A stretch of DNA of 51,115 bases from Deltaproteobacteria bacterium (GCA_031279515.1 JAITII010000024.1:1-51115), one strand, 5' to 3'. Numbered from the stretch's first letter, positions 9,750 through 20,339 are shown. Numbers and translations are program-made. The notes: generated by a model not told the origin, from the letters alone.

Positions 9750-9993
9750 CTAAAGGACTCCTTTTTGTGTCTTGTCAGATGTTTATTATGATGTTTAGAT
9801 GTGTCGCCTTATCCAAAAAGGGAGGCTAAAATAGCTTAAAAAAACGCTTAAAGCATTAGGCCCCTTATGAGCCTTCACTTTAAAATCTAAATGTCTCTTT
9901 CATAAGGCTAGCTTTCTTTTAGTCATAAGGCTAATCTTTCTAAAGAGCCAAAAAAAGACTTAAGCTTAAGTTTTAAAAGCCGTGGAGATAAAA

Positions 9994-10557
9994 TCAGCAT
10001 GAATGCCCATGCACCTTGGAAAGCTCTGTTATGCCGTCAAAGATCTTCTTAAAGGCCCCGGCTGCCCCTATAATTGCTCCGATCTTTGTGGCCTTTGGGA
10101 TTAAAATGCCCATCAAGATCTTCCTTATCATAGGGTTTAAGGAAAAGCGGCTATCTGTTTTTCCCCACGCTTTTCCGTTTTGGGTGCTAAAAGCCCAAAA
10201 TCCATCTTTGAAGTAAAAGCTGCTTTCCCCGTGCACGATAGGGGCATTCTCTAAGGCCTCTAAGGCCTCAGAAGGCAAAAACGTGTTCTTTGATTCTGTT
10301 ACTTCATCCAATGACTCAAGGTCTTTCTCTGATGGCTCAAAGGCAATGATCTTGGAAAGGATCCGCCTTCTTAAAGCCTCATCTTTTTCGTAAATGACTA
10401 AAAGGCTCCCCGTCAGGCAGTTAAAAGAGACGGACTTGACATCCCCGCCTTTTGCTAACAAAGCAGAAAGCCTTTGATAAGCCAGAGGGTCCAGCTCTTC
10501 TGGTCTTAGCCTTAAGCGGAGCCTTCCTTTTATATCTAAGACAACATTTAAATTCAT
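9994..10557 (-). CDS. HMA_2-like domain protein, paralogue of the ATPase N-terminus
   Basis: In this 187-residue protein, residues 1-75 (GRLRLRLRPEEL, TGSLLVIYEKDE) match the N-terminus of the downstream P-type ATPase in length, order and motif. This points to a duplicated heavy-metal-associated type 2 domain. Neither copy has the CxxC of classical metal-binding domains. The second half has a glycine/alanine-rich hydrophobic stretch near 155-172 (KATKIGAIIGAAGAFKKI) and ends HGHSC, a possible metal-binding tail. AGAGGT precedes the ATG. It lies between the znuB-like gene and the ATPase, supporting a role in metal export. The exact role is unknown. Confidence 0.7.
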   Translation of the reverse strand: MNLNVVLDIKGRLRLRLRPEELDPLAYQRLSALLAKGGDVKSVSFNCLTGSLLVIYEKDEALRRRILSKIIAFEPSEKDLESLDEVTESKNTFLPSEALEALENAPIVHGESSFYFKDGFWAFSTQNGKAWGKTDSRFSLNPMIRKILMGILIPKATKIGAIIGAAGAFKKIFDGITELSKVHGHSC

Positions 10558-10805
10558 ACAAATACCTCTTTTAAGGGAGAGCCCTTAATCTATTCAAAGC
10601 CTAATGGCATCCTGGCTATTTAGCTAGAATTTATCTAACTAATGGGCGAGGGCTATTTATTTCAAAGCTGCAAGTTTTTTTTAGTTGCCTTTCATTTAGT
10701 GCTGTAAATTAATCTAAAAAATCAATCTGCTAGCATATGCATGCGACTAAGGTCACATCTAGCTCTAATATCCATAAAGAACAGGTCTTATTAGGACATT
10801 TAAAC

Positions 10806-11666
10806 TTACTGGTTATGGATGAGTTCTTTCTTGGAAAGGGAAGCAACTATCCTTTTCCCTAAGACTGAAAGCCCAAAGATCACGATGGCTATAAAGACCA
10901 CAGTTGCCCCTGGGGTGGTATTCACCTCAGGCTGGCAGGCCGCTAATAGCCCTAGTTGCCCAGAGAATACCGAGACAAGGAGGGTGATCCAGAACATCCA
11001 CCTCCCAGTGGGGGCTAGTACCCTGCCTGCTGCTGCAGGGGCTATCAAAAGGGCAGTCACCAAAAGGACTCCCACCACTTGGACGGCTATGACCACCACA
11101 AAGGCTAAAAAGCCTCCAAAGAGGTACTCTGGAAGCACGGTTTTTAAGTAATTGGCTGGACTCACGCAGGAGAGCATGAGGCGGTTATACAGTAGGACAA
11201 AGAAAATGATAGAGACTATGGCCAGGACAAAGAGGAGGATTATCTCATTGTCATTGACAGTCAATATGTCTCCTAGAAAGTAGCGGTTAATTCTGCCTTG
11301 GGCCTGAGGATAGCGGCTCACCAGCGCCAGACCGAAGGCTACACCTCCTGAAAAGATAAGCCCTATCACCGTATCTGAGGCAAGATTGCTGTGTCTTACT
11401 ACGTAGATGATCAAAAGGCCTATGAAGACCCCGAAAAAGAGCACCACAAGGTCAACCTGAAGCCCAAAGATAAGCGCTAGGGCCAGGCCTCCAAAGATAG
11501 TGTGTCCCACTGCATCCGGGAAAAAAGCCATACGCCGGCTCACCACCAATACTCCTGTCCCAGAGGCTGCTATGGACAAGAGTAAAAGTGCCAAGCTAGC
11601 CCTCTGCATGAAGCTTTCCTCATAAAGGAGGCCAGTTATATTATAAAAAGGTTCTAGAAATTCCAT
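10806..11666 (-). CDS. znuB: Metal ABC transporter permease, ZnuB/TroC family
   Basis: This 286-residue inner-membrane protein has about eight hydrophobic segments typical of ABC-3 family permeases for zinc or manganese. Signatures include FPDAVGHTIFGGLALA near residue 50 and VVGVLLVTALLIAPAAAGR in the second half. AGGGAAG lies upstream of the ATG. It pairs with the ZnuC-like ATPase 283 bases upstream and the ZnuA-like binding protein further upstream. The gap to znuC contains an inverted repeat but no gene. Zinc versus manganese cannot be decided. Confidence 0.88.
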   Translation of the reverse strand: MEFLEPFYNITGLLYEESFMQRASLALLLLSIAASGTGVLVVSRRMAFFPDAVGHTIFGGLALALIFGLQVDLVVLFFGVFIGLLIIYVVRHSNLASDTVIGLIFSGGVAFGLALVSRYPQAQGRINRYFLGDILTVNDNEIILLFVLAIVSIIFFVLLYNRLMLSCVSPANYLKTVLPEYLFGGFLAFVVVIAVQVVGVLLVTALLIAPAAAGRVLAPTGRWMFWITLLVSVFSGQLGLLAACQPEVNTTPGATVVFIAIVIFGLSVLGKRIVASLSKKELIHNQ

Positions 11667-11791
11667 GTGTCTTCCCTAAGGGGTTGGAGACGCCCTTTTA
11701 AGTAAATAATATCTTATGGCTTAATAGCGGTGTTAAATGGAGAAAAGCCCTTATTATAGGGCCCTAAGCTCTTTTCGTCTGTATAGTTTTT

Positions 11792-11810
11792 TTCGATTCG
11801 TCTAATCGAA
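11792..11810. promoter_or_regulatory. Inverted repeat between znuC-like and znuB-like genes
   Basis: TTCGATT and AATCGAA enclose five bases. It could be a repressor operator or a small mRNA hairpin in the spacer. It does not match a Zur box that I can vouch for. Confidence 0.35.
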
Positions 11811-11949
11811 GCCAGATAAGCTTAAAAGTCTTTTGACGGCTTTTGGCAAGGTGGCAAAAGTATCTTTCTAAACTTTCAAATTCTAAAAAATGGCTAAAAC
11901 CTGATGGCTCAATTAGTTAACTAACAAAGAAAAGATCTTTTGCCTTGCA

Positions 11950-12711
11950 TCAAGCATACCCCGCATCCGCCTCCAGGCTGTCAAGATCCAGGCCAAAGGC
12001 CTTAGTGATTACTTCAGTGCGGAAGATTTTCTCTGGAGGACCTGCCGAGACCACGGTCCTATTGAGGCAGATGATCCAGTCTCCGTGGTTCTTAGCGGAC
12101 TTAAGGTCGTGGGAGACCATTACTATGGTGAACTCCCTCTTGAAAGTGTCAAGTATCTCACTTAAAAGCTGTTCCCCGTAAACGTCCACCCCGGCAGCTG
12201 GCTCGTCTAATACCAATAGATCTGGGTCATCCATAAGAGCCCGAGCCAAGAAGACCCTCTGGGTCTCTCCCCCTGAAAGAGAGCCTAAAGGCCTTTTGGC
12301 AAGGTTTTGCGCCTTTACTAGCTCTAGGTATTCCATGTTCTTTTGTACGAGTTTTTTAGGGCATCTTAGCCACACAGGCCACCTTGTGCGTCCCAAGGAC
12401 ATGAATTCCGCCACCGTCAAAGGCAAATGCCTATCAAAGTCCAAGCGTTGGGGGATATATCCTAAGACAGGGCTAGTTTTGAAAAACTCTATGGATCCAG
12501 TGTGAGGAACAGCTCCCAAGATAGCCAAGACCAGCGTGCTCTTGCCTGCCCCATTGGGGCCTATAATAACTGTCTGCTTTTTCTCGGGTATTGTGGCCGT
12601 CACGTCTCGCAAGATGTCAAAGCTCCCATAGGAGACCCCCATATCTTTGATGACCACTGCATTATCCTCATAAGAGTCAACATATATTTCAGGAGTGTTT
12701 TTGTTTAACAT
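11950..12711 (-). CDS. znuC: Metal ABC transporter ATP-binding protein, ZnuC family
   Basis: This ABC ATPase would energise the ZnuB-type permease. It has Walker A GPNGAGKST, the signature LSGGETQRV, Walker B DLLVLDEPAAGVD and a switch histidine in MVSHDL. The frame stays open upstream to 12855, but the extra 48 residues are unlike the family, and starting at the ATG at 12711 gives 253 residues, the usual size. The ribosome-binding site there is poor, so the start is uncertain. It is separated from the binding-protein gene by about 610 bases. Confidence 0.88.
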   Translation of the reverse strand: MLNKNTPEIYVDSYEDNAVVIKDMGVSYGSFDILRDVTATIPEKKQTVIIGPNGAGKSTLVLAILGAVPHTGSIEFFKTSPVLGYIPQRLDFDRHLPLTVAEFMSLGRTRWPVWLRCPKKLVQKNMEYLELVKAQNLAKRPLGSLSGGETQRVFLARALMDDPDLLVLDEPAAGVDVYGEQLLSEILDTFKREFTIVMVSHDLKSAKNHGDWIICLNRTVVSAGPPEKIFRTEVITKAFGLDLDSLEADAGYA

Positions 12712-13323
12712 AGGCTCATCGTTTCTTTGGCATTTTAGCCTAAATGAAAAGTATTCTGATAGTTCTAAGCCGTAAATTAGAACGACTTTTATTAGCGATC
12801 CCATTTTAAACTTGGAAAGATCCAAGCAAATAGGGGGGGTTAGCCCTAGCTTCAAGGGCTTTTATTGGCTTATTTTCGGCTTTGGCTATAACCTTGCCTT
12901 TGACTTTACCTTAGCCTTATTATTGGCCTTTTACTGGTATAAAATCAGCCTCAAGGCAAAAGTGTCTTTATGTTTGTCCCATGAAATACAACTTAGGGAT
13001 CTGTGTTTTAACAGATCGAAATTTAGACATCCATCTATGAGCTTTAAAACCATTAAACCGAGAAAGGCTCTAAATCCTAATAATCCTATAAGACATAACA
13101 GCCCTAAACCCTATAAGACATAAAAGCCCTAAAAGCATAAGAAAATAAAAGCTGTCTTGATATTTCGACAAAGGCTATAGACAATTAAGTTGCCTATTTT
13201 TATCCAGCCCATCTCTCCATGGGCTTTCATAAAGCATCTAAACCATTTGAAGAATCAGAAGATTTGTCTAAAATTTCGAAAGGCTCTCTAAATCTTCTTA
13301 CGGCCTAGAATCATCCGAGATTC
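12712..13323. other. Intergenic spacer with a 25-bp tandem duplication and hairpins
   Basis: This spacer between the znuA-like and znuC-like genes has no convincing gene. It holds two adjacent copies of CCTATAAGACATAA(C/A)AGCCCTAAA (13085-13108 and 13110-13133). It also has a 7-bp hairpin with arms AGCCCAT/ATGGGCT at 13206-13225. A 103-codon plus-strand frame at 12812-13123 has no recognisable domain and is probably chance. Confidence 0.5.
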
Positions 13324-14307
13324 TCATTTGCCAGGAACATTCACCGGCAAAATCTTATTGAGCTTTTCAATGTCGCTCATTAAGACTTGCTGAAAGTAGT
13401 CCTCAGGCGGATCCGCACTTCCAGCTGTGGCTGGGTCTATGACTTCCACAGGCGCCCCTGTCTCTCTTCCAAGGGTGTTTGCCTGGTTTATGTCAGCCTC
13501 AGGTTCTAAGAGGATGGCAGAGACTTTCTCTTCGCGGATTATCCGGGTAAGGTCCTTGAGCCTGGCTGGGGACGGGCTTACGTCTGGTTCAGGCTCAATG
13601 TCCGCCAAGACCACAAGTCCTAGCTCGTCAGTGAAATAGTCAATAAAGTTGTGGCTAGCAACCACCTTGTAACCTTGATGCGAGTCTTTGAACTCCTGCA
13701 TCTTTTTTTTGATAGGCTCTAAGGATTCCTTGAAGAGCTTTAGCCTCTCATTATAGTGGCTCTCTCCCTCAGGGTCTTTCTCAATTAAGCCCTTGGCTAT
13801 GTTTTCTGCCATGATGGCAGCGTTTTCTGCTGAGAAAAAGACGTGTGGGTTAGGATCCGTGTTTGCACTTGTTGGGTCTCCAATCACTTTCACCCTTTGG
13901 CGGTCGTTGGGAAGGGTCGGAACGCCCACTGAGGCATCTATTATAAAAATTTTCTCATTGGCAGCGTTTAAGGCCCTGTCCAGGTAGATTTCCAGATTAA
14001 GACCGTTTTTGACCAAGATTTCAGACTCAAAAAGCCTTTTTAAATCTTCTGGCCTTGGATTGAACTCATGGGGGCAGCCAGTACCTGGGCTGGTTAAGAG
14101 CTCAACATCAAAATGGTTCCTCCCTTGATTTAGGTAACGAGTAAAAAGATATACCGGATAACTTGCCGCGATCACTCTTTCTTCATCGGCAAATGCCATG
14201 GAAGCGCTAAAAGGCGCAGCTAGGCAGAATGCCAAGAAAAAAACGGCTAGAGCTTGTTGAGCATTTAAGCAAGGCCTAAGGAAATACTTGGAAATGATAC
14301 TAGACAT
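13324..14307 (-). CDS. znuA: Metal ABC transporter substrate-binding protein, ZnuA/TroA family
   Basis: This periplasmic metal-binding protein has a signal sequence (QALAVFFLAFCLAAPFSASMAFA) and predicted metal ligands in GCPHEFNPRP, NPHVFFS, SHNFIDYF and EPEADINQ. It lacks the histidine-rich loop typical of high-affinity ZnuA. The frame is open upstream to 14436, but the ATG at 14307 puts the signal peptide at the N-terminus and gives about 327 residues, near family length. It is first in the metal-uptake block. Zinc, manganese or another divalent metal remain possible. Confidence 0.82.
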   Translation of the reverse strand: MSSIISKYFLRPCLNAQQALAVFFLAFCLAAPFSASMAFADEERVIAASYPVYLFTRYLNQGRNHFDVELLTSPGTGCPHEFNPRPEDLKRLFESEILVKNGLNLEIYLDRALNAANEKIFIIDASVGVPTLPNDRQRVKVIGDPTSANTDPNPHVFFSAENAAIMAENIAKGLIEKDPEGESHYNERLKLFKESLEPIKKKMQEFKDSHQGYKVVASHNFIDYFTDELGLVVLADIEPEPDVSPSPARLKDLTRIIREEKVSAILLEPEADINQANTLGRETGAPVEVIDPATAGSADPPEDYFQQVLMSDIEKLNKILPVNVPGK

Positions 14308-15349
14308 TGCAAAAAACTTGGGAAAAAGCTTAAAACGTAAACTGGTTAAGCATTTAGTCACAGAGCACCTCCGGAACGATAAGGAAAGAGAATACCCCCT
14401 CTCCCATTCCAAAAACGAAGTATCTCCTGCCCCCAAAACCAGCTAAAAACCCTTTAAAAGGAATTTATGCAACAGTATAGTATAGCTTTATGAAATGTCA
14501 AGTTATTTTTAGCTCGCCTACAAACCATTTAGCCTGTTAAGTATCCTCTGGACTCATTAATTAGTATGCTATAATATAAATATGGCTATATGTAGTATCT
14601 TTGCCTGGATAGGGAAAAAATATTGCTCTCTTTTTTTTCTAAGACTTTTGGGGCCAAGGTTTTGCTAGGGTTAAGGCTCAAGGCTTTTTCCTAAGGCCAG
14701 GGCCTCAGGCCTTTTGGCTTGATGAAAGCCGTTTTCGCTTTTTTGGGGATCGACTTTCCTTAGGCCTCACTGAGCCCCTTTCCGCCCTTCTGGTAAACTC
14801 CACAAGCTTTAGCCGCTTTGCGAAAGACAAAATGCCCCAAAAAGATCCTAAGTCATAGTGTCCATGACAAACCGATTCAATATTGGGCTTACTATGGGGA
14901 AAAGAGGCGAAGAGGCTTCCAGGTGAAAGCTATTATATGCATAGCAGCATAAAGGCCCACCAAAGGTCTTAGGGCTTTTAGAAGAATTTTTCTTTGAAAG
15001 TGCTTAAAATCAATTCATTGTACATATTTTAGATTTTTATCTAATATCTAGTAGTAAAACAGAATCTTTTGGAAAACAGTGGGGTTTTAGCACTTTTATC
15101 ATTTTTTTATGCCATAGCTATCAAAGGAGATGTAGACGGAGAAACAGACATCTTTATATGAGGTAATTAGCAATAATTAAAATCAAAAAAAACCAGGAAA
15201 TAGGTTTACTTGCGATTATGGCAACATTTAAAGCTTCTTGTGAGTGGAAGAGTCAAAGGGTTCTAGTTCTAATTTTTCGTAACCAAAGATAACAAAAATT
15301 ATATCTCTAACTATTAAGACGAATAAGAGTGATGAAGCTTAATAATATT
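14308..15349. other. Intergenic spacer between metal-uptake and restriction loci
   Basis: About one kilobase holds no convincing gene. The first part would carry the promoter of the znuA-like gene. The middle (14650-14960) is richer in GC and contains short open stretches on the minus strand interrupted by stops, which may be the remains of a gene I could not identify. Confidence 0.35.
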
Positions 15350-18300
15350 TCAAGATAAAAGACCAAAAAATTTATCAAAAAAAAGTTTAAGTTTATCGAT
15401 AACTCTTTCTTTCATTGCTGCTCTGTTAGCATCTTCGCTAAACCTAGAGACAGGAGGAAGCAGACTGTCAATTTCAGTACCTGTCATTCTTAGATTTCCA
15501 TCCTGAATAGAATTTTCGATAAATTGGTGGGTTTCTTTATCTTTAAGATTTTCTTGTTTAATTATGGCAGAAATATCTTTTTCAAAGTTTTCTTTGATAA
15601 ACATTTCCCACTGAAAATCAACATCTTGAACTGGATCAATTATTTCTATAAATTTTTCGATCAAATATTTTATTCTGCGAAGTTGAGTGCTTGAGTCAAC
15701 AGCTTTCTGAATAGTTTCAAGTATTTCTTTATCCTCGCAGTGTCCTTGGTGATATCGAGCTACCAGCAATAAAATGTAATCAATAGTTACTTCAACATGT
15801 TTTATTAATTCTATTTCGAAAATAATGTCATCGTGAACTGTCTGAGTACATTTTTCGTGTTTTCCACTAAATTTATCATATAAGTCAAGATATCTACTTT
15901 GGTAGTCTTGAAATTCTCTTTCTGACAATATTTCATTTCCACGAAACTCATCAAAAGCATGCAGTATATTTTTTAAGCGAAGTATTGAACCGTAAAGATT
16001 GATAAAGTCTTTTTCGTTTTGTTCTCCAAGTATTGGAGAATTTAGAGGAAATTGATTCTTTAAATCGTCTATGAGCTCTTGGTAGCCATTTACATGGTTA
16101 CCATTTTTATCATTATAACCATAATAATAATCGTTGTAGGGTCTTAAAAGAAGTATTCCACCTGCGTCCTTGTTACCAAAAAGTGCAAGTGCGACATCCA
16201 TTTCCTTTTTGATATCACGAAAACATACGATATTTCCAAATGTCTTAACAGAATTTAAAATACGATTTGTTCGTGAAAATGCTTGCATTAGCCCATGAGA
16301 TGACAAGTTCTTATCAACCCAGAGTGTGTTCAATGTAGTTGCATCAAATCCTGTTAAAAACATGTTTACAACTATTAACAAATCAAGCTCTCGTTTTTTT
16401 ACTCTATCGGAAATATCTTTGTAATAATTTTGAAAATTGTCACCTTTAGTACTAAAAGATGTATTGAACATCCTATTATAGTTACTGATTGCGTTATCTA
16501 GAAATTCTTGTGAAGTCTTATCAAGCTTGTCTAAGTTGTCAGGGTCAAGTCCCTCTTCAAGAATTCCTTCTTCTGGGTCGTCTTCGTTTGCACTGTAGCT
16601 GAAAATAATGCCAATTTTAAGGTCTTTACTATTTTCTTGGATCTGTCGCATTAGTTCAGAATAAAATTTTTTAGCCATGTCAATGGAAGATACTGCAAAA
16701 ATTGAATTGAAGCCATATTGTCGTTTGCCTTGAATACTATACGAACTATTCCTACTAGTTTTTTGATCAAAGTGCTCTAGGATATATTCTGCCACAAGTT
16801 TGATTCTTTGCGGCGCTCCTAATGCAGCTTTATAGTTATTGACGTTAACTTTTGATTCATCATCTGGACGTTTAATTGTGTTTAAAAATTCTACTCTGAA
16901 AGGAAGTACATTTTGATCATCAATGGCATTAACAACAGTGTAGGTATGTAGTTTATCACCAAAAATCTGGTCAGTGGTAGTGAGATCAACATCACCTTTA
17001 CCTTTGGCATTTGCTACAAAAATAGGTGTACCTGTAAAACCAAAAATATGGTATTTTTTAAATGATTTGACGATATTAGCTCGCATTTGTCCAAACTGAG
17101 AACGATGACACTCATCAAATATTAAAACTAGATGACTTTTGTAAATTTCGTGATTTACATTGTGTGTTATGAATCTGTCTAATTTTTGGATAGTAGTAAC
17201 AATAATCTTGGCATTTGGGTCTTCAAGTTGTTTTCGTAGTTTGTTGGTTGATGTGTTGCTGTTCGCAGCACCTTTTTCAAACTTATCATACTCTTTCATT
17301 GTCTGATAGTCTAGATCTCTTCTATCAACAACAAAGATAACCTTATCTATTGGAACTTTAGTTTGAAGCTCACACGCTAATTGTGAAGCCTTAAATGAAG
17401 TTAAGGTCTTGCCTGAACCAGTAGTGTGCCATATATATCCGCCAGCTTCAGTAGTCCCTAATTTTTTGTCATAGCTTGAAGATATTTTTATACGATTGAG
17501 AATTCGTTCTGTAGCTGCAATCTGGTAAGGACGCATTACTATAAGAATGTTTTCTGTTGTAAAGACGCAATAACGAGTCAATATGGCAAGCAAAGTGTGC
17601 TTGCTGAAAAAAGTCTTGGTGAAATCAACAAGGTCAGGAATACGGTTATTGTTAGCGTCTGCCCAATAACTGGTGAATTCAAAGCTATTGCTGGTTTTTT
17701 TGCTCTTGCTCCTACCTCCTGCATCTTGTTCTTTGATGTGACTTTCACGTGTAGTATTGGAGTAATATTTGGTTTCAGTTCCATTGGAGATGACAAAGAG
17801 TTGCACATAGTCAAAAAGTGATGCTCCAGCCCAAAAACTGTCACGTTGGTAACGTTTTATTTGGTTAAAAGCCTCTTTGAGAGCGACACCTCTACGTTTA
17901 AGTTCCACGTGCACTAATGGCAGTCCATTAACGAGAATGGTAACATCATATCGATTTTGACGGGTTCCTGTCTGCTCGTATTGATTAATAACCTGAAGGC
18001 TATTTTCGTGTATTTCTTTCTTATTGATTAGTCTGATATTCTTAGTAGTTCCATCATCTCGTCTTAGAAGTTGAACAAAATCTTCTTGAATTTTTTTTGT
18101 CTTTTCTACTATACCTTCATTCTGATTTGAAATAACTTCTTTAAAAAAATGCTCCCATTCGTTTTTAGAAAAAGTTAAGCCATTCAGACGTTCTAATTGC
18201 TCTCGCAGGTTTTGTTTAAGATCCGTTTCATTATTGATGTTTAAGTATTGATAACCTTGTTCTGTTAAGTGGGCAATAAAATCTTGTTCAAGCTCATATT

Positions 18301-18391
18301 CACTTTGATAAGAACCAGATTTATCTTTAATTGGTGTATACTCAGAAACAACAGTTTCCTCATCAGTTTGTATGATGATGTTGTAGCTCAT
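15350..18391 (-). CDS. hsdR: Type I restriction enzyme R subunit (HsdR)
   Basis: This 1013-residue motor/endonuclease subunit has an N-terminal nuclease region with LVHVELKRRG (about residue 165). Walker A is WHTTGSGKT (about 320-332), the DEAD-type box is LIFDECHRSQFG (about 422), and helicase motif III is FGFTGTP. Late helicase motifs include FLTGFDATTLNTLWVDK and QAFSRTNRI. Its start overlaps the end of the hsdS remnant as ATGA. Composition is clearly more AT-rich than the metabolic genes around it, suggesting horizontal acquisition. Without a working HsdS the complex cannot recognise DNA unless HsdS is supplied from elsewhere. Confidence 0.92.
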   Translation of the reverse strand: MSYNIIIQTDEETVVSEYTPIKDKSGSYQSEYELEQDFIAHLTEQGYQYLNINNETDLKQNLREQLERLNGLTFSKNEWEHFFKEVISNQNEGIVEKTKKIQEDFVQLLRRDDGTTKNIRLINKKEIHENSLQVINQYEQTGTRQNRYDVTILVNGLPLVHVELKRRGVALKEAFNQIKRYQRDSFWAGASLFDYVQLFVISNGTETKYYSNTTRESHIKEQDAGGRSKSKKTSNSFEFTSYWADANNNRIPDLVDFTKTFFSKHTLLAILTRYCVFTTENILIVMRPYQIAATERILNRIKISSSYDKKLGTTEAGGYIWHTTGSGKTLTSFKASQLACELQTKVPIDKVIFVVDRRDLDYQTMKEYDKFEKGAANSNTSTNKLRKQLEDPNAKIIVTTIQKLDRFITHNVNHEIYKSHLVLIFDECHRSQFGQMRANIVKSFKKYHIFGFTGTPIFVANAKGKGDVDLTTTDQIFGDKLHTYTVVNAIDDQNVLPFRVEFLNTIKRPDDESKVNVNNYKAALGAPQRIKLVAEYILEHFDQKTSRNSSYSIQGKRQYGFNSIFAVSSIDMAKKFYSELMRQIQENSKDLKIGIIFSYSANEDDPEEGILEEGLDPDNLDKLDKTSQEFLDNAISNYNRMFNTSFSTKGDNFQNYYKDISDRVKKRELDLLIVVNMFLTGFDATTLNTLWVDKNLSSHGLMQAFSRTNRILNSVKTFGNIVCFRDIKKEMDVALALFGNKDAGGILLLRPYNDYYYGYNDKNGNHVNGYQELIDDLKNQFPLNSPILGEQNEKDFINLYGSILRLKNILHAFDEFRGNEILSEREFQDYQSRYLDLYDKFSGKHEKCTQTVHDDIIFEIELIKHVEVTIDYILLLVARYHQGHCEDKEILETIQKAVDSSTQLRRIKYLIEKFIEIIDPVQDVDFQWEMFIKENFEKDISAIIKQENLKDKETHQFIENSIQDGNLRMTGTEIDSLLPPVSRFSEDANRAAMKERVIDKLKLFFDKFFGLLS

Positions 18392-18756
18392 TGTGCCCTC
18401 CTGAAGATAAGCAACTTGTCTCGATAGTATTCGTATTGCTTGCGTCTAGCATTTATATCAGCTGGTACTTCTGAAGTGAGGTCTGTTGTTAAGGTATCGA
18501 AAATGTCAAAAATTAAAACGATTATGTTTTGTTCACGGTGAGGATACTGAAATAGATTAGTTTTTAACCACCTCTGGATTCAAATCACAACGCGCACCAT
18601 TTCCAAGTGCTTTAAACTTTTGATATCGGTAAAAATACCGAAATAAGTGTATATTTGGCCAAAATGAATACATCATACACCACTTTCTTCATCTAGTAGT
18701 AAATATTTTACAACCGTAGGACTTAACTCTTGTATAAGACTATCAACTGCTTTCAT
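18388..18756 (-). pseudogene. hsdS: hsdS remnant: specificity subunit with both target-recognition domains lost
   Basis: The remnant starts with ATG overlapping the hsdM stop (ATGA) and reads [20 protein letters not shown], the usual HsdS N-terminus, then stops after 28 codons. The last 150 bases, in a frame opened after a TGA, read HREQNIIV, then FDIFDTLTTDLTSEVPADI and NARRKQYEYYRDKLL, the conserved C-terminal spacer of HsdS. It ends with a TGA overlapping the hsdR start. About 370 bases remain of a gene normally near 1.2 kb; the target-recognition domains are missing and frames are broken. Confidence 0.85.
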
Positions 18757-20324
18757 GGATGTACACCTTCAATCTCTGAGATAATCTTATCAATTTCTAC
18801 TCTTAGTAAATTCTCTCGCTGAACAATCTTTTCTATTTCTGCGTTCAAAGCCTTGATATTGACAACTTGACGTGTATCTTTCTGTTCCACATAAGAACTT
18901 ACAGTTAAGTTATAATCTTTAGCTGCAACTTCACTATTTGCAACTAGTTTACAAAAGTGGTCAATATTTTGTCTTTCAGTAAATACTTTTAAAATGTTGG
19001 CAATATTACCATCTGTTAGTTTGTTGTTGTTTGTTACTTTAATAAATTCCGCGCTGGCATCAATAAAAAAAGTACTGTTTCCACGTTTAGACTTCTTAAG
19101 AACCATAATACAAGTTGTTATACTTGTACCAAAGAATAAATTTGCAGGAAGTAAAATCACACAATCCACAAAGTTGTTGTCAACTAAATACTTACGAATT
19201 TTCTGCTCTGCTCCACTCCGATATAAAATACCAGGAAAACAGACAATAGCTGCCGTGCCGTTAGTTGCAAGCCATGATAAGCTGTGCATGATGAATGCAA
19301 GATCAGCTTTGGATTTTGGAGCTAAAATTCCTGCTGGAGAAAACCTTGTATCATTGATCAACAATGGATTATCGCTGCCTTCCCATTTAATACTATAGGG
19401 AGGATTTGAAACTATGGCTTCAAAAGGTGCATCATCCCAATGTTGAGGGTCAGTTAGAGTGTCTCCATGTGTTATATTGAACTTGTCATAATTTATGTCA
19501 TGAAGAAACATGTTGATACGGCATAGGTTATAAGTAGTGATATTGATTTCTTGACCAAAAAAACCCTGACGGACTTTATTTTGACCAAGTATTTTGGCGA
19601 ATTTGAGAAGTAATGATCCAGAACCACATGCTGGATCGTAGACCTTATTGACTTTAGTCTTGCCAACAAGAGTTAACCTTGTCAAAAGCTCAGACACTTC
19701 TTGAGGTGTGTAGAATTCGCCTCCTGATTTACCAGCATTACTTGCATACATGCTCATAAGGTATTCATAGGCATCGCCGAAAGCATCAATGGTGTTGTCC
19801 TGGTAATCACCCAGTTTCATTTCACTTATGCCATTCATGAGCTTCACAAGGCGTTCATTCCGTTTTGCTACTGTACTTCCTAATTTATTGCTGTTGACAT
19901 CAATATCTGCAAAAAGTCCGTCAAAGTCATGTTCACTTTCATAACCTCTAGCAGATGATTCAATGTTTTTAAAGACTCGTTCAAGAGTTTCATTTAAATT
20001 ATCATCATTATGGGCTTGTTTTAACACATTTTCAAACAACTCACTGGGAAGAATGAAAAAACCTTTGGTTTCAACTATTTCTTTTTTAGCTTTTTTAGCA
20101 GCACTGTTTGACAATTTTGTATAATCAAATTTTGTGTCACCAGCTTCATGTTCTCCTGAATTTATGTAATTTGTAAGGTTTTCCGAAATGAACCTATAAA
20201 ACAACATTCCAAGAACATATTGTTTAAAATCCCAGCCATCTACACTTCCACGCAAATCATTGGCAATAGACCATATTGTTCGGTGAAGTTCAGCTCGTTC
20301 CAATTCTTTTTTGTTATCTTTCAT
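18753..20324 (-). CDS. hsdM: Type I restriction enzyme M subunit (HsdM)
   Basis: This is an N6-adenine DNA methyltransferase subunit of about 523 residues. An N-terminal HsdM helical domain (about 10-140) precedes the N6_Mtase domain. The SAM-binding motif is [15 protein letters not shown], and the catalytic motif is SNPPYS near residue 308. A TTG at 20339 would add five residues, but the ATG at 20324 is preferred. Its stop overlaps the hsdS remnant start. With HsdS destroyed, it is probably inactive on its own, though many free-standing HsdM need only an HsdS in trans. Confidence 0.92.
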   Translation of the reverse strand: MKDNKKELERAELHRTIWSIANDLRGSVDGWDFKQYVLGMLFYRFISENLTNYINSGEHEAGDTKFDYTKLSNSAAKKAKKEIVETKGFFILPSELFENVLKQAHNDDNLNETLERVFKNIESSARGYESEHDFDGLFADIDVNSNKLGSTVAKRNERLVKLMNGISEMKLGDYQDNTIDAFGDAYEYLMSMYASNAGKSGGEFYTPQEVSELLTRLTLVGKTKVNKVYDPACGSGSLLLKFAKILGQNKVRQGFFGQEINITTYNLCRINMFLHDINYDKFNITHGDTLTDPQHWDDAPFEAIVSNPPYSIKWEGSDNPLLINDTRFSPAGILAPKSKADLAFIMHSLSWLATNGTAAIVCFPGILYRSGAEQKIRKYLVDNNFVDCVILLPANLFFGTSITTCIMVLKKSKRGNSTFFIDASAEFIKVTNNNKLTDGNIANILKVFTERQNIDHFCKLVANSEVAAKDYNLTVSSYVEQKDTRQVVNIKALNAEIEKIVQRENLLRVEIDKIISEIEGVHP

Positions 20325-20339
20325 GTGGTTATGTCCCAA

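Noticed and set aside
12812-13123. A 103-codon plus-strand frame between the znuC-like and znuA-like genes
   Set aside because: No domain and no good ribosome-binding site; it covers tandem repeats and the upstream region of the znuC-like gene. Probably chance.
13085-13133. Tandem repeat as a CRISPR array
   Set aside because: Only two adjacent 25-base copies with no spacers and no cas genes.
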